Assembly (NCBI GenBank): GCA_947379865.1
Contig: CANCOY010000035.1
Span: 1 to 33,126, forward strand
Source: Acetobacteraceae bacterium
GTDB taxonomy: Bacteria; Pseudomonadota; Alphaproteobacteria; Zavarziniales; Zavarziniaceae
Reading direction: 5' to 3'
Length of the DNA stretch: 33,126 nucleotides
The notes below the pieces were generated by a model. That model saw only the letters and a program-made list of their open reading frames with translations, was not told the origin of the DNA and searched no databases. Shown piece after piece: positions 7,452 through 16,163 of this stretch. Every line of letters starts with the position of its first letter. Within the stretch, counting starts at the first letter, position 1. The position numbers were made by a program, and so were the translations under genes.

Positions 7452-7852
7452 CAGCCTCGGCCCCGGCGGTGCTGGCCGTCTGGCCAGCCCATGATCTGCA
7501 TCATTTTCACGCGCGCCCTCATGCATCCAATCGGCGGATGATGCTCCGCCAGCCCACCATACAGGAAAAGCGCAGGGGCCGATGCCACTGCATTCCCATA
7601 CAGAACTTTGTTCACGTGAGCCGGGCACTCCCTTGAGGGAGGCCGAGTGAAAACCACGTCAGCCTGCTGCAGGTTCCGTAACAAGACAAATCCACGCCGT
7701 CAATGGAGAACTCAATCAATTCACATAGAAAATTGTACTATAGTGCACAAAAGTATGGTTATGGCTCTTGTGAATGTAGATTTGCGTGGTGCCGTTACCT
7801 TGTACCCCGGGGCCTGCTGTGGCATAGCTGGAACCTTGAACGAGGGTGTGTG
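7452..7852. promoter_or_regulatory. Divergent control region cysT / DUF2849-sulfite reductase
   Basis: This 401-bp gap holds no supportable gene. Short frames that cross it (for example an in-frame extension of DUF2849 from 7703) lack family resemblance. The stretch 7711-7765 is markedly AT-rich against the GC-rich surroundings and contains the dyad described separately. It must carry promoters for both sulfur operons. No good -35 box lies at proper spacing from the TATAGT at 7739, which would fit activator-dependent promoters such as those served by CysB-like regulators, but no regulator gene is in the window. No vestige of a cysP/sbp gene is visible here. Confidence 0.5.
7734..7747. promoter_or_regulatory. 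Operator-like dyad in sulfur control region
   Basis: A 14-bp dyad, TG-T-ACTATAGT-G-CA, built on the perfect palindrome ACTATAGT (7737-7744). Outer TTGT (7733-7736) and ACAA (7747-7750) form a second, slightly offset inverted pair. The palindrome contains TATAGT, a plausible -10 box for transcription to the right. A protein bound here could block or position RNA polymerase for one or both divergent operons. The regulator is unknown. Confidence 0.35.
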
Positions 7853-8167
7853 ATGTCCTTGAAGGTGCTTACCGCCAATCGGCTCATTGATGGGGCCGTG
7901 GTCTATCTGACAGATCTGGGTGCCTGGGGTGAGGTTCTCACCCGGGCGCGCGTTGCCGACACCAAGGAAGCTGGCGAAGCCATGCTGGCCATGGGTCGCG
8001 AGGCGATTGGCTTTCGCCTTATCGTCGGCGCCTATCTGGCTGATGTGACGCGTGATCCCGATGGCACCCTGCGCCCTGTAAAAATGCGCGAGATCATCCG
8101 TGCACGCGGGCCAAGCGTGCGGGCTGACCTTGGCAAGCAGGCAGAGGGGCGTGGCTTGCCCGCCTGA
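7853..8167 (+). CDS. DUF2849 protein of sulfite-reductase cluster
   Basis: A 104-residue soluble protein of the DUF2849 family (MSLKVLTANRLIDGAVVYL, then REAIGFRLIVGAYLADV). In alphaproteobacteria this family is usually encoded directly ahead of the siroheme sulfite reductase gene, often after cysG; that gene order, not biochemistry, is the basis for linking it to sulfite reduction. No cofactor motif or conserved Cys is visible, so an accessory or assembly role is inference. GAGG about 8 bases upstream decides the start at 7853. The reductase gene follows after 85 bp. Confidence 0.85.
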   Translation: MSLKVLTANRLIDGAVVYLTDLGAWGEVLTRARVADTKEAGEAMLAMGREAIGFRLIVGAYLADVTRDPDGTLRPVKMREIIRARGPSVRADLGKQAEGRGLPA

Positions 8168-8252
8168 CCAAGATCCCCCTGCCCAAGACGACCCTGGCCT
8201 GAGCGGCTTGCCGTATCGCCAGTCTGCCATCCCTGGAGTGAGTGGAGCGCCC

Positions 8253-9914
8253 ATGTACCGCTATGACGAGTTCGACCAGAAGATCGTGGACGAGCGCGTG
8301 GCGCAGTTCCGCGACCAGGTGCGCCGACGCATCTCAGGTGAGTTGACCGAAGATCAGTTCAAGCCGCTGCGCCTCATGAATGGCCTCTATCTGCAGCTTC
8401 ACGCCTATATGCTGCGGGTGGCCATACCCTATGGCACCCTGTCGGGCCGCCAGATGCGCATGCTGGCGCACGTCGCCCGGAAATATGATCGCGGCTATGG
8501 GCATTTCACGACGCGGCAGAATATCCAGTACAACTGGCCGGCACTTGCCGATGCGCCGGACATTCTGCTGGATCTGGCCACGGTCGAAATGCATGCCATC
8601 CAGACCAGCGGCAATTGCATCCGCAATGTGACGGCGGATCATTTCGCCGGTGTGGCGGCGGACGAGGTTGAGGATCCCCGCATCATCGGCGAAATCCTGC
8701 GCCAGTGGTCGACATTCCACCCCGAATTCTCGTTTCTGCCGCGCAAGTTCAAGATTGCCATCACCGGCTCGCCGCGTGATCGGGCGGCCATCCGCGTGCA
8801 TGACATCGGCATCGCCATTGTCCGCAATGCGGCCGGCGAGGTGGGCTATGAGTTCTGGGTTGGTGGCGGGCAGGGGCGCACGCCCATCCTTGCCAAGAAG
8901 ACCCGCGACTTCGTGGCCAAGCGCGACCTGATTTCCTATTCCGAGGCCGTGCTCCGCGTCTATAACGAATTGGGGCGCCGCGACAACATCTACAAGGCCC
9001 GGATCAAGATCCAGGTCCAGGAGATGGGGATCGAGAAGTTCATCGCCATGGTCGAAGAGGAATGGGCGCAGATCCGCGATTCCTATCTCGTCCTGCCCGA
9101 GGAAGAGGTCCGCCGGATCGAGGCCTATTTCGCCCCCCCGGCCTATGAATCGCTGCCTTCAGTTGACCCGGCGTTCGACGCCATGCGCCGTGACAACCGC
9201 GACTTTGCAGCCTTTGTGAACACCAATGTCCATGCCCACAAGGTGCCGGGCTATGCCGTGGTTTCAATCTCGCTGAAGCCGATTGGCGCACCCCCGGGTG
9301 ATGCCAGTGCCGATCAGATGGATGCGGTTGCCGATATTGCTGAGCGCTTCAGCCTTGACGAAATCCGCGTCACCCACGAGCAGAACCTGGTGCTTCCCAA
9401 TGTCCGCCAGTCCGATCTTGCCGCGGTCTGGCAGGAACTGAAGCGCCATGGTCTGGCGACGGCGAATATCGGGCTGGTGTCTGACATCATCGCCTGCCCG
9501 GGCCTCGACTATTGCGATCTTGCCAATGCACGCTCGATCCCCGTTGCCCAGCGCATTTCCGAACGCTTTGCCGATCTTGACCGCGCCCATGGCATTGGCG
9601 AATTGAAGATCAAGATTTCCGGCTGCATCAATGCCTGTGGCCATCACCATGTCGGCCATATCGGCATTCTGGGCGTCGACAAGAAGGGTGAGGAATTCTA
9701 CCAGATCACCCTGGGCGGCAGCGCGGATGAGAATGCCTCGATTGGCGACATCCTTGGGCCGGCCTTTGCCTATGATGATGTGGTTGATGCCGTCGAGACG
9801 GTTGTGAAAACCTATCTTGGTGTCCGCGCCTCGGAAGGTGAGACCTTCCTAGCCTGTTATCGTCGCGTGGGCGCCGCCCCGTTCAAGGAAAGCCTCTACG
9901 ATGCCGCTCATTAA
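8253..9914 (+). CDS. Siroheme-dependent sulfite (or nitrite) reductase
   Basis: A 553-residue single-chain siroheme/4Fe-4S reductase. It has the duplicated ferredoxin-like half-domain (first copy near LRVAIPYGTLSGRQMRMLAH, about 54-74; second near 334-385) and the four cluster ligands: Cys415 and Cys421 (CPGLDYC), Cys458 and Cys462 (CINAC). It carries out six-electron reduction of sulfite to sulfide, or of nitrite to ammonia. Sequence alone does not separate these; DUF2849, DUF934 and the divergent cysTWA genes favour sulfite. GGAG five bases upstream supports the start at 8253. No flavoprotein (CysJ) gene is nearby, so a ferredoxin or other donor is probable. The 3' end overlaps the next gene by 14 bp. 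Confidence 0.92.
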   Translation: MYRYDEFDQKIVDERVAQFRDQVRRRISGELTEDQFKPLRLMNGLYLQLHAYMLRVAIPYGTLSGRQMRMLAHVARKYDRGYGHFTTRQNIQYNWPALADAPDILLDLATVEMHAIQTSGNCIRNVTADHFAGVAADEVEDPRIIGEILRQWSTFHPEFSFLPRKFKIAITGSPRDRAAIRVHDIGIAIVRNAAGEVGYEFWVGGGQGRTPILAKKTRDFVAKRDLISYSEAVLRVYNELGRRDNIYKARIKIQVQEMGIEKFIAMVEEEWAQIRDSYLVLPEEEVRRIEAYFAPPAYESLPSVDPAFDAMRRDNRDFAAFVNTNVHAHKVPGYAVVSISLKPIGAPPGDASADQMDAVADIAERFSLDEIRVTHEQNLVLPNVRQSDLAAVWQELKRHGLATANIGLVSDIIACPGLDYCDLANARSIPVAQRISERFADLDRAHGIGELKIKISGCINACGHHHVGHIGILGVDKKGEEFYQITLGGSADENASIGDILGPAFAYDDVVDAVETVVKTYLGVRASEGETFLACYRRVGAAPFKESLYDAAH

Positions 9915-10419
9915 GGCAGGCGCCCTGGTTGCCGACCCCTGGGTCGGCGTTGATGACGGTGAACCGCTGCCGGTCGATGGTCCCGTGATCGTCAGCCTAG
10001 CGCGCTTCCATGAGGAGCGCGAGCAGTTGCTTGGCCGGGGCGAACCGCTGGGCCTGCGCCTGAAGTCGTCAGAAATGCCGGCCCAGCTGGGGGCAGACAT
10101 CAAGCACTTTGCGCTGGTTGCGCTCGAGTTCCCAAGCTTCCGCGATGGCCGGGGCTATAGCCATGCCCGCATCCTGCGCGAACGCCTCGACTTCCGGGGC
10201 GAGATCCGCGCGGTGGGCGATGTGCTGCGTGACCAGTTCCAGTTCATGCACCGCTGTGGCATCGACGCCTTCGAGGTGAAGGACGAAACGGCCCTGCAGG
10301 GCTGGCTGGCGGCACTGGCCGAACTCAGCGTGTTCTATCAGGTTTCCTCCGATGGGGCGCCCGATGTTCTGTCGCTCCGCCATCGTCGTAACGCGGCCTA
10401 TTTCGACTCCGGGATCTGA
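9901..10419 (+). CDS. DUF934 protein of sulfite-reductase cluster
   Basis: A 172-residue DUF934 family protein, with the family-typical core VALEFPSFRDGRGYSHARIL followed by ERLDFRGEIRAVGDVLRDQ (about residues 73-116). The family is nearly always found with assimilatory sulfite reduction genes, but its biochemical role is not established to my knowledge. Its ATG lies inside the reductase reading frame (14-bp overlap), which suggests translational coupling. In many relatives cysH (PAPS/APS reductase) sits between these two genes; here it is absent. A hairpin overlaps the stop codon. Confidence 0.87.
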   Translation: MPLIKAGALVADPWVGVDDGEPLPVDGPVIVSLARFHEEREQLLGRGEPLGLRLKSSEMPAQLGADIKHFALVALEFPSFRDGRGYSHARILRERLDFRGEIRAVGDVLRDQFQFMHRCGIDAFEVKDETALQGWLAALAELSVFYQVSSDGAPDVLSLRHRRNAAYFDSGI

Positions 10420-10427
10420 TCCCGGAG
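10407..10427 (+). terminator. Hairpin over DUF934 stop codon
   Basis: Arms CTCCGGG (10407-10413) and CCCGGAG (10421-10427) form a perfect 7-bp stem with a 7-base loop that holds the TGA stop. There is no T-tract, so termination here is possible but not secure. Confidence 0.35.
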
Positions 10428-10511
10428 GGTGCCGCGCCTACACGCTCGGTCTGATTGCAGGAACTCCTTGTGCTGCAAAGGCTTGATCTCCCTGAATGAA
10501 GGTGAGGTCCC

Positions 10512-10964
10512 ATGCAGTTTGCCCTGGAAAGCCCGGCGTTTCCCGACGGCGGCGAGATACCCAAGCGCTTCACCGGCGATGGCGCCGACGTCTCGCCCTA
10601 TCTTCGCTGGATCGACCTGCCCGAAGGCACGCAGGCCCTGGCCGTTGTCCTCAAGGACCCCGATGCCCCCTCAGGCCCCTGTTATCACTGGGGGGCCTGG
10701 AACATTCCCCCTGTGGCCCGTGGCCTTCCAGAGGGCCATCACCCGGTCGGTGGCGGCCGCGAGGCGCTGAACGACTTTCATCGCCGGGGTTATGCCGGCC
10801 CGCGTCCGCCCCGCGGTCGTGGCCCCCATCGCTATCGCTTCCGTCTGTTCGCCCTGCCCCGTCCCCTCGACCTTCCCGAGGATGCGGATGCCCGTGCGGT
10901 CGAACTGGCTGCTGAGCCCCAGGCCCTGGCCGTGGCTGAGCTGAGCGGCGTCTACGAGCGCTAG
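10512..10964 (+). CDS. YbhB/YbcL-type PEBP (Raf kinase inhibitor-like) protein
   Basis: A 150-residue member of the phosphatidylethanolamine-binding protein superfamily, bacterial YbhB/YbcL branch. The two ligand-pocket motifs are present: DPDAPSGPCYHW (49-60) and GPRPPRGRGPHRYRF (96-110). There is no signal peptide, so it is cytoplasmic. Bacterial members have no agreed physiological role, and the name does not imply kinase regulation here. GTGAGG upstream supports the start. It is convergent with the RND pump gene, whose stop lies 6 bp away, and shows no functional link to it. Confidence 0.88.
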   Translation: MQFALESPAFPDGGEIPKRFTGDGADVSPYLRWIDLPEGTQALAVVLKDPDAPSGPCYHWGAWNIPPVARGLPEGHHPVGGGREALNDFHRRGYAGPRPPRGRGPHRYRFRLFALPRPLDLPEDADARAVELAAEPQALAVAELSGVYER

Positions 10965-10970
10965 AGCCGC

Positions 10971-13900
10971 TTATTCAGCAATCTGGGGCACCGGCTTGAT
11001 GCTGAGGGTGGCGCGGTTGCGCCCAAGCAGTCGATAGGCCACGGGCACCACCAGAACCGTCAGCATGGTGCCCACCAGCAGGCCACCGACAATGACCCAG
11101 CCGATGGCGTGGCGGCTCTCGGCGCCTGCACCCCTGGCAAAGGCAAGGGGCACCGCGCCCAGCACCATGGCGCCTGTGGTCATCAGGATGGGACGCAGGC
11201 GCAGGGTTGCCGCCTCCACCACCGCCTCGACCCGGCTCTTGCCCTGTTCCTGCAGCTGGTTCGAGAACTCTACGATCAGAATGCCATGCTTCGTGATCAG
11301 CCCGATCAGCGTCACAAGGCCGATCTGGCTGTAGATGTTAAGCGTATTGCCCGTCAGCTTCAGGGCCGCAAGGGCGCCAGCAATGGACAGCGGTACCGAG
11401 CCCATGATGATGAGAGGGTCAACAAAGCTCTCGAACTGGGCAGCCAGCACGAGATAGATGAAGCCAAGCGCCAGCACGAAGGTGACGTAAAGACTGGCGC
11501 TGCTCTCGCGGAATTCACGACTTTCGCCCGAATAGTTCACGCGTGCCCCTGAGGGGAGTTCCTCGCGGGCAATCGCCTCCAGTTGCAGCAGCGCTTCGCC
11601 CAGGCTGTGGCCAGGAGAAAGGTTGGCGGTAAGGATGGCGGCGCGGGCCTGGTTGAAACGGTTCAACTCGCGCGGGGAAACCCGCTCTGTCAGCGAGACC
11701 AGGTTGGAGAGCTGCACCATGGTGCCATTGCCGGCGCGCACATAGATCGACGCAAGGTCATCCGGGTTGCGGCGATCCACCCCCGCCATGCGCACGATCA
11801 CGTCATACTGCTTGCCGTCGCGCTCGAACCGCGTGATCTGGCGACCCCCCAAAAGGGTTTCCAGCGTGCGGCCAAGCGTATCAACATCCACGCCGACATC
11901 CGCCACCTTGTCGCGTTTGATGTCGACGCCGATCTGCGGCTTGTTCATTTTCAGGTCGGATTCGATGTTGGCCAGCGCCGGAAGTTCTGCCGCGCGCTTC
12001 ATCATGCGCGCCATGATTTCGTCGAGTTCGGCATAGGTGCCACTGGTCTGGATGACGAATTGCACGGGCTTTTCGCGAAATCCCTGGCCGAGTGAGGGCG
12101 GATTGATGGGGAAGGCCATGATCCCGGGGATCTGCATGTACTGGGGGATCACCCGCGCGATGATCTGCTGCTGTGTTGCCTCGCGGTCTTCCCACGGCAC
12201 CAGCGGGCCCCAGGCAACCATGTTGTTGACATCCGGGAAGCCGACCACTGTTACATAGGCGCGTGCCTCGGGAATTTTGGACAGGATTGCCTCGATCCGC
12301 TTGGCCCATTCAGCGGTGTACTCGATGGTGGCACCTTCCGGCGCGACCCCGACGGACAGGATCGTGCCGCGATCTTCCACCGGCGCCAGTTCACGCGGCA
12401 GGGCGTTGAACAACAGGTAGTTGGCACCCGCCACCATAAAGGCCATGGCCACCACGAAGGGCCAGCGCCCAAGTGCCAGGCGCAGGGACCAGCCATAAAA
12501 GCGGTTCAGCGCATCAAAACCCTGTTCCACCGTGCGATACAGCGCCCCGTGATTCTGGTGGGCGCTCAGAATGCGCGAGGCCAGCATGGGGGTCAGCGTA
12601 AGGGCGACAAAGCCCGAGACGACGACGGCCCCGGCCAGGGTTATGGCAAATTCCGTGAACAGCTTGCCCACACGTCCGGTGGCGAAGGCGACGGGCAGAT
12701 ACACCGCCACCAGGGTCAGCGTCATGGCGACAACGGCAAACGAGATCTCATTCATGCCCTTGAGCGCCGCCTGCTTGGGGGCAAGGCCACTCTCGATGTT
12801 ACGGTAAATGTTCTCCAGCACCACGATGGCATCATCCACCACAAGGCCAACCGCAAGCACGAAGGCCAGCAGCGTGATCGTGTTCAGGCTGAAGCCAAAG
12901 GCATACATGAAGAAACAGGCGCCGATCAGGCTGACCGGGATCGTGACGATCGGGATGAGGGTCGCGCGGAAATTGCGCAGAAAGACAAAGATCACCAGCG
13001 CCACCAGCAGCACGGCCTCGCCGATGGTCTCATAGACCGAGGCGACCGAGCGCTCGATGAACACCGATGTGTCAAAGCCGATGTCGAGTTCCATTCCCGC
13101 AGGCATGCTTGCCTTGATTTCTGGCAGGATGGCCCGGATGCCACGGCTGATGTCGAGGGGATTTGCCGTGGACTGCTTGACGACGCCGAGTGTAATTGAT
13201 GGCTTCCCATTGAAGCGGGCAATCACGCGGTCGTCCTGGGGGCCAAGTTCGGTGCGTGCAACGTCCGAGAGACGCACCAGATAACCATTGGCATCCTTCA
13301 GCACGATGCGGTCGAATTCCGTGGGTGACAGCAGGTTGGTTTCAGCCTTGACCGTGAACTCGCGCGAGGAACTCTCGATACGGCCGGCGGGAATGTTGAC
13401 GTTCTGACGGCGCAGGGCGTTTTCCACATCCTGGGCCGTCAGCTCATAGGCCGCGAGGCGCTGGCGGTCGAGCCAGATGCGCATGGAGTAGGAGCGCGCG
13501 CCCAGCAGCCGGACCTCTGAAACGCCGGTGATCGTCTGAAGCCGCGTCTTGACGATACGGTCGGCGACGTCGGTCACTTCCATGGGCGACAGGTGATCAG
13601 AATTCATCGCCATATAGAGGATCGGCTGGGCGTCGGCCTCCACCTTGGCGACGATGGGCTCGTCCACTTCGTCTGGCAGGCGCCCGCGCACGCGGCCGAC
13701 ACGGTCGCGCACATCGCTCGCCGCAGCATCGGGATCAATGCGCAGGTCGAACCGGACCGTGATCTGGGAGCGACCATCGCGGCTGATCGAACTGATGGTC
13801 TTGATGCCCTCGATGCCCGATATGGACTCCTCGAGCGGCTGGGTGATCTCGCTTTCCATGATCGCGGCGGCGGCACCGCGATAGCCGATGCTGACGGTGA

Positions 13901-14033
13901 CCACCGGCTCGTCAATATTGGGATATTCACGGACTGGCAGGCGCTGAAAGGCCACCAGTCCGATCAGCAGAACCAGCAGGCTGAGGACCGACGCGAAGAC
14001 GGGGCGGTTGATGCACAGCGCCGATAGGTTCAT
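10971..14033 (-). CDS. RND multidrug efflux pump, HAE1-type inner-membrane transporter
   Basis: A 1020-residue proton-driven RND transporter. It opens with INRPVFASVLSLLVLLIG (residues 8-25, TM1), has the large periplasmic loops typical of the family, and carries the TM4 proton-relay pair Asp400-Asp401 in GLVVDDAIVVLENIYRN. Its length is normal for the MexB/AcrB/MdtB group. Substrates cannot be told from sequence. It starts 3 bp after the adaptor gene with GGAGG as ribosome site, so the two are coupled. No TolC/OprM-type channel and no TetR/MarR regulator lie beside it, so the outer-membrane partner must be encoded elsewhere. Confidence 0.95.
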   Translation of the reverse strand: MNLSALCINRPVFASVLSLLVLLIGLVAFQRLPVREYPNIDEPVVTVSIGYRGAAAAIMESEITQPLEESISGIEGIKTISSISRDGRSQITVRFDLRIDPDAAASDVRDRVGRVRGRLPDEVDEPIVAKVEADAQPILYMAMNSDHLSPMEVTDVADRIVKTRLQTITGVSEVRLLGARSYSMRIWLDRQRLAAYELTAQDVENALRRQNVNIPAGRIESSSREFTVKAETNLLSPTEFDRIVLKDANGYLVRLSDVARTELGPQDDRVIARFNGKPSITLGVVKQSTANPLDISRGIRAILPEIKASMPAGMELDIGFDTSVFIERSVASVYETIGEAVLLVALVIFVFLRNFRATLIPIVTIPVSLIGACFFMYAFGFSLNTITLLAFVLAVGLVVDDAIVVLENIYRNIESGLAPKQAALKGMNEISFAVVAMTLTLVAVYLPVAFATGRVGKLFTEFAITLAGAVVVSGFVALTLTPMLASRILSAHQNHGALYRTVEQGFDALNRFYGWSLRLALGRWPFVVAMAFMVAGANYLLFNALPRELAPVEDRGTILSVGVAPEGATIEYTAEWAKRIEAILSKIPEARAYVTVVGFPDVNNMVAWGPLVPWEDREATQQQIIARVIPQYMQIPGIMAFPINPPSLGQGFREKPVQFVIQTSGTYAELDEIMARMMKRAAELPALANIESDLKMNKPQIGVDIKRDKVADVGVDVDTLGRTLETLLGGRQITRFERDGKQYDVIVRMAGVDRRNPDDLASIYVRAGNGTMVQLSNLVSLTERVSPRELNRFNQARAAILTANLSPGHSLGEALLQLEAIAREELPSGARVNYSGESREFRESSASLYVTFVLALGFIYLVLAAQFESFVDPLIIMGSVPLSIAGALAALKLTGNTLNIYSQIGLVTLIGLITKHGILIVEFSNQLQEQGKSRVEAVVEAATLRLRPILMTTGAMVLGAVPLAFARGAGAESRHAIGWVIVGGLLVGTMLTVLVVPVAYRLLGRNRATLSIKPVPQIAE

Positions 14034-14036
14034 GGC

Positions 14037-15113
14037 TCAGCCTCCAGTGGCGGGCTTGGCAGACGCAATCGCTGATCCGTCGTGCAGTTTCAACTGGCCG
14101 GCGGTCACCACGACATCATCCGGGCGCAGGCCGCCGGTTACCTCGACCTTGCCATCACGGCGGATACCGAGTTCGACATCCGTAGCAATGGCCTTGCCAT
14201 CTACAACCCGAAAAACCGTCTGGCGGCTGCCAACGGGCACAATGGCCTGTTCGGGAATCAGCATGGCATTGTTTCTGGTCGTGACGATCAGATTTACGCG
14301 CGCAAACAGGCCGGGCCGCAGGGTGCCATCAGGGTTTGGTACCCGGGCGCGCAGCAGAATCGAGCGTCCTGCCGCTTCAACCAGCGGCTCGATGGCATAA
14401 ACGGCCCCCTGAAAACTGCGGCCGGGCAGCGCATCCACTGTCAGATCCAGTGCCTGGCCAGGAGCGAGGGATGGCAGGCGGGTTTCGGGCACCCTGAAGT
14501 CGACCTTGATGGGATCAAGGGCAACCAGATTGACCAGGTCCTGGCCCGGCGAGACCACATCGCCAACGCTGAAACGGCGCAGGCCAACAACGCCGGCAAA
14601 GGGTGCAACAAGGGTCGCCTTGGCGAGTTGCGCGTCGGCAAGTGCCACCCGGGCGCGGGTTGAATTGAGGGCCGCCGCCGTTTCATCAACGGCGCGACCG
14701 GTGCCGGTTTTCTGGGAAAACAGGGTGGTGGCGCGGTCGTGATTGGCCTTGGCAAGGCTGAAATCCGCCGCAGCCTGATCCAGTGCCGCGCGATAGATAC
14801 TGGGATCGAGTTCGATCAGGGGGGCGCCAAGGGCAACCTTCTGGCCTTCGTCGAAACGGATTTTCAGGACGCGCCCAGGGATTTCGGGGCGCAAGACGAT
14901 GGATTCACTGGCAATCAGGCTGCCCACCGCCGTCAGGGTATCACTGACTGAACCGGTCTCCACCCCAACCACATCGACGGATGCTGGCGGCATGGATCCA
15001 CCTGGCGCAGGGGCGGGGCCGCCCGGACTGCCGTTGCCCCCACCACGCAAAGCCATGCCAACCCCGCCGAGTACGACAAGCGCCCCGATGGCGATCCAGC
15101 CAACCCGACCCAT
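14037..15113 (-). CDS. RND efflux periplasmic adaptor (membrane fusion protein)
   Basis: A 358-residue adaptor with an N-terminal membrane anchor (about 5-22), a Gly/Pro-rich linker, and the split lipoyl domain: VLRPEIPGRVLKIRFDEGQ before, and ATLVAPFAGVVGLRRFSVGD after a helical hairpin of about 105-165. A beta-barrel region (VDFRVPETRLPSLAPGQALD) and a membrane-proximal domain follow. It links the inner-membrane pump to an outer-membrane channel. It has no lipobox Cys, so it is held by an uncleaved anchor. It is the first gene of a two-gene operon with the pump 3 bp downstream. Confidence 0.92.
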   Translation of the reverse strand: MGRVGWIAIGALVVLGGVGMALRGGGNGSPGGPAPAPGGSMPPASVDVVGVETGSVSDTLTAVGSLIASESIVLRPEIPGRVLKIRFDEGQKVALGAPLIELDPSIYRAALDQAAADFSLAKANHDRATTLFSQKTGTGRAVDETAAALNSTRARVALADAQLAKATLVAPFAGVVGLRRFSVGDVVSPGQDLVNLVALDPIKVDFRVPETRLPSLAPGQALDLTVDALPGRSFQGAVYAIEPLVEAAGRSILLRARVPNPDGTLRPGLFARVNLIVTTRNNAMLIPEQAIVPVGSRQTVFRVVDGKAIATDVELGIRRDGKVEVTGGLRPDDVVVTAGQLKLHDGSAIASAKPATGG

Positions 15114-15252
15114 GAAAAACCTTTCCCCGGCACAAGACGCCGGTTGCCTCGCCGCAGGTACTCACCACAGGGAATGGCCATACGGCGGCAGAGGGGGCAA
15201 TACAACAGGCAAACTGCACCAGCCAGCGCATTGTCAGCCTGCAACACAAAAC

Positions 15253-15283
15253 AACAGGACGGCAGGTGGCCTGCCGTCCTGTT
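15253..15283 (-). terminator. Rho-independent terminator of the SDR operon
   Basis: A perfect 14-bp stem (arms 15253-15266 and 15270-15283) with a three-base loop. Read on the minus strand it is followed by TTGTTTTGTGTT, a usable T-rich tail. It lies about 30 bp past the SDR stop, so it ends the methyltransferase-Skp-SDR transcript and insulates the efflux operon downstream. Confidence 0.85.
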
Positions 15284-15311
15284 TCAGTCTCCGACTGGAA
15301 GGCTGCTCAGC

Positions 15312-16109
15312 TCAGGCGGTCATGCCGCCGTCAATGACCAGCTCGGTCCCCGTCGAGAAGGCGCTGTCGCAGGATGCCAGATAGAGGCATCCATTGGCGA
15401 TGTCTGCCGGCTTGCCAAAGCCGCCCATGGGATGGCGCGACATCATGGTGCCGCGCGTTTCGTTGCTGGAATTGCCACCGATGCGCGCGAAGTCATTGAT
15501 CAGCGCGTCGGCCATGTTGGTCTGGATCACGGCCGGGTGCACGGAGTTGACCCGCACCTTGTACCCCAGCGAGGCAAACTCCAGCGCCGCCGCCTTGGTG
15601 AACAGCTTCACCGCACCCTTTGTCGCATTGTAGGACGACGCAAAGGCAGCCCCCCTCAGACCCGCCACCGACGAGATATTGATGATCGAACCGCCACCTG
15701 GCCACATGTGCGCACGGGCCTTGATGGCGCCAATGGCCGCACGGGTGCCAAGGAAGACACTGTCCATGTTGATGGCGGTGATGTGCCGCCAGTCGGCCAG
15801 GGTCATTTCCTCGATCGACGACGACATCCAGATGCCAGCGTTGTTCACCAGCACATCAAGACCGCCGAACTGCTTGACGACAGCGTCGATCACCGTGGGC
15901 CATTCGGCCTCGTTGGTGACGTCCTGACGCAGGAACATGCAGTCGCCACCCGCCTCGCGGATCGCGGTCGCGGTCTCTTCACCACCGGCTTCATTCAGAT
16001 CGGTGATGACAACCTTGGCGCCCGCCTCGGCAAAGCGGCGGGCTGTGGCCGCGCCCAAACCGCGCGCGGCCCCTGTGACAAGGGCAATCTTGCCGTCGAT
16101 TCTGCTCAT
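15312..16109 (-). CDS. Short-chain dehydrogenase/reductase
   Basis: A 265-residue classical SDR. The cofactor motif TGAARGLG is at 12-19, Asp37 after the second strand (VVITDLN) points to NAD(H) rather than NADP(H), NNAG is at 89-92, and the catalytic set is Ser146/147, Tyr160 and Lys164 (YNATK). The C-terminus ends in TGTELVIDGGMTA, as in many alcohol, cyclopentanol or steroid dehydrogenases; substrate is unknown. GGAGG 9 bases upstream decides the start at 16109 over a longer frame from 16154. It lies 54 bp after the Skp-like gene and is closed by a strong terminator. Confidence 0.9.
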   Translation of the reverse strand: MSRIDGKIALVTGAARGLGAATARRFAEAGAKVVITDLNEAGGEETATAIREAGGDCMFLRQDVTNEAEWPTVIDAVVKQFGGLDVLVNNAGIWMSSSIEEMTLADWRHITAINMDSVFLGTRAAIGAIKARAHMWPGGGSIINISSVAGLRGAAFASSYNATKGAVKLFTKAAALEFASLGYKVRVNSVHPAVIQTNMADALINDFARIGGNSSNETRGTMMSRHPMGGFGKPADIANGCLYLASCDSAFSTGTELVIDGGMTA

Positions 16110-16163
16110 GCTTGTTTCCTCCGGCTGGCCCCCTCTGACGGGGGGCTCAGCCAAACAATGAGA

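Noticed and set aside
7703..7852. A 50-codon in-frame N-terminal extension of DUF2849
   Set aside because: It runs through the AT-rich promoter-like dyad, has a Cys/Trp-rich atypical composition, and the start at 7853 has its own GAGG site and family-typical N-terminus.
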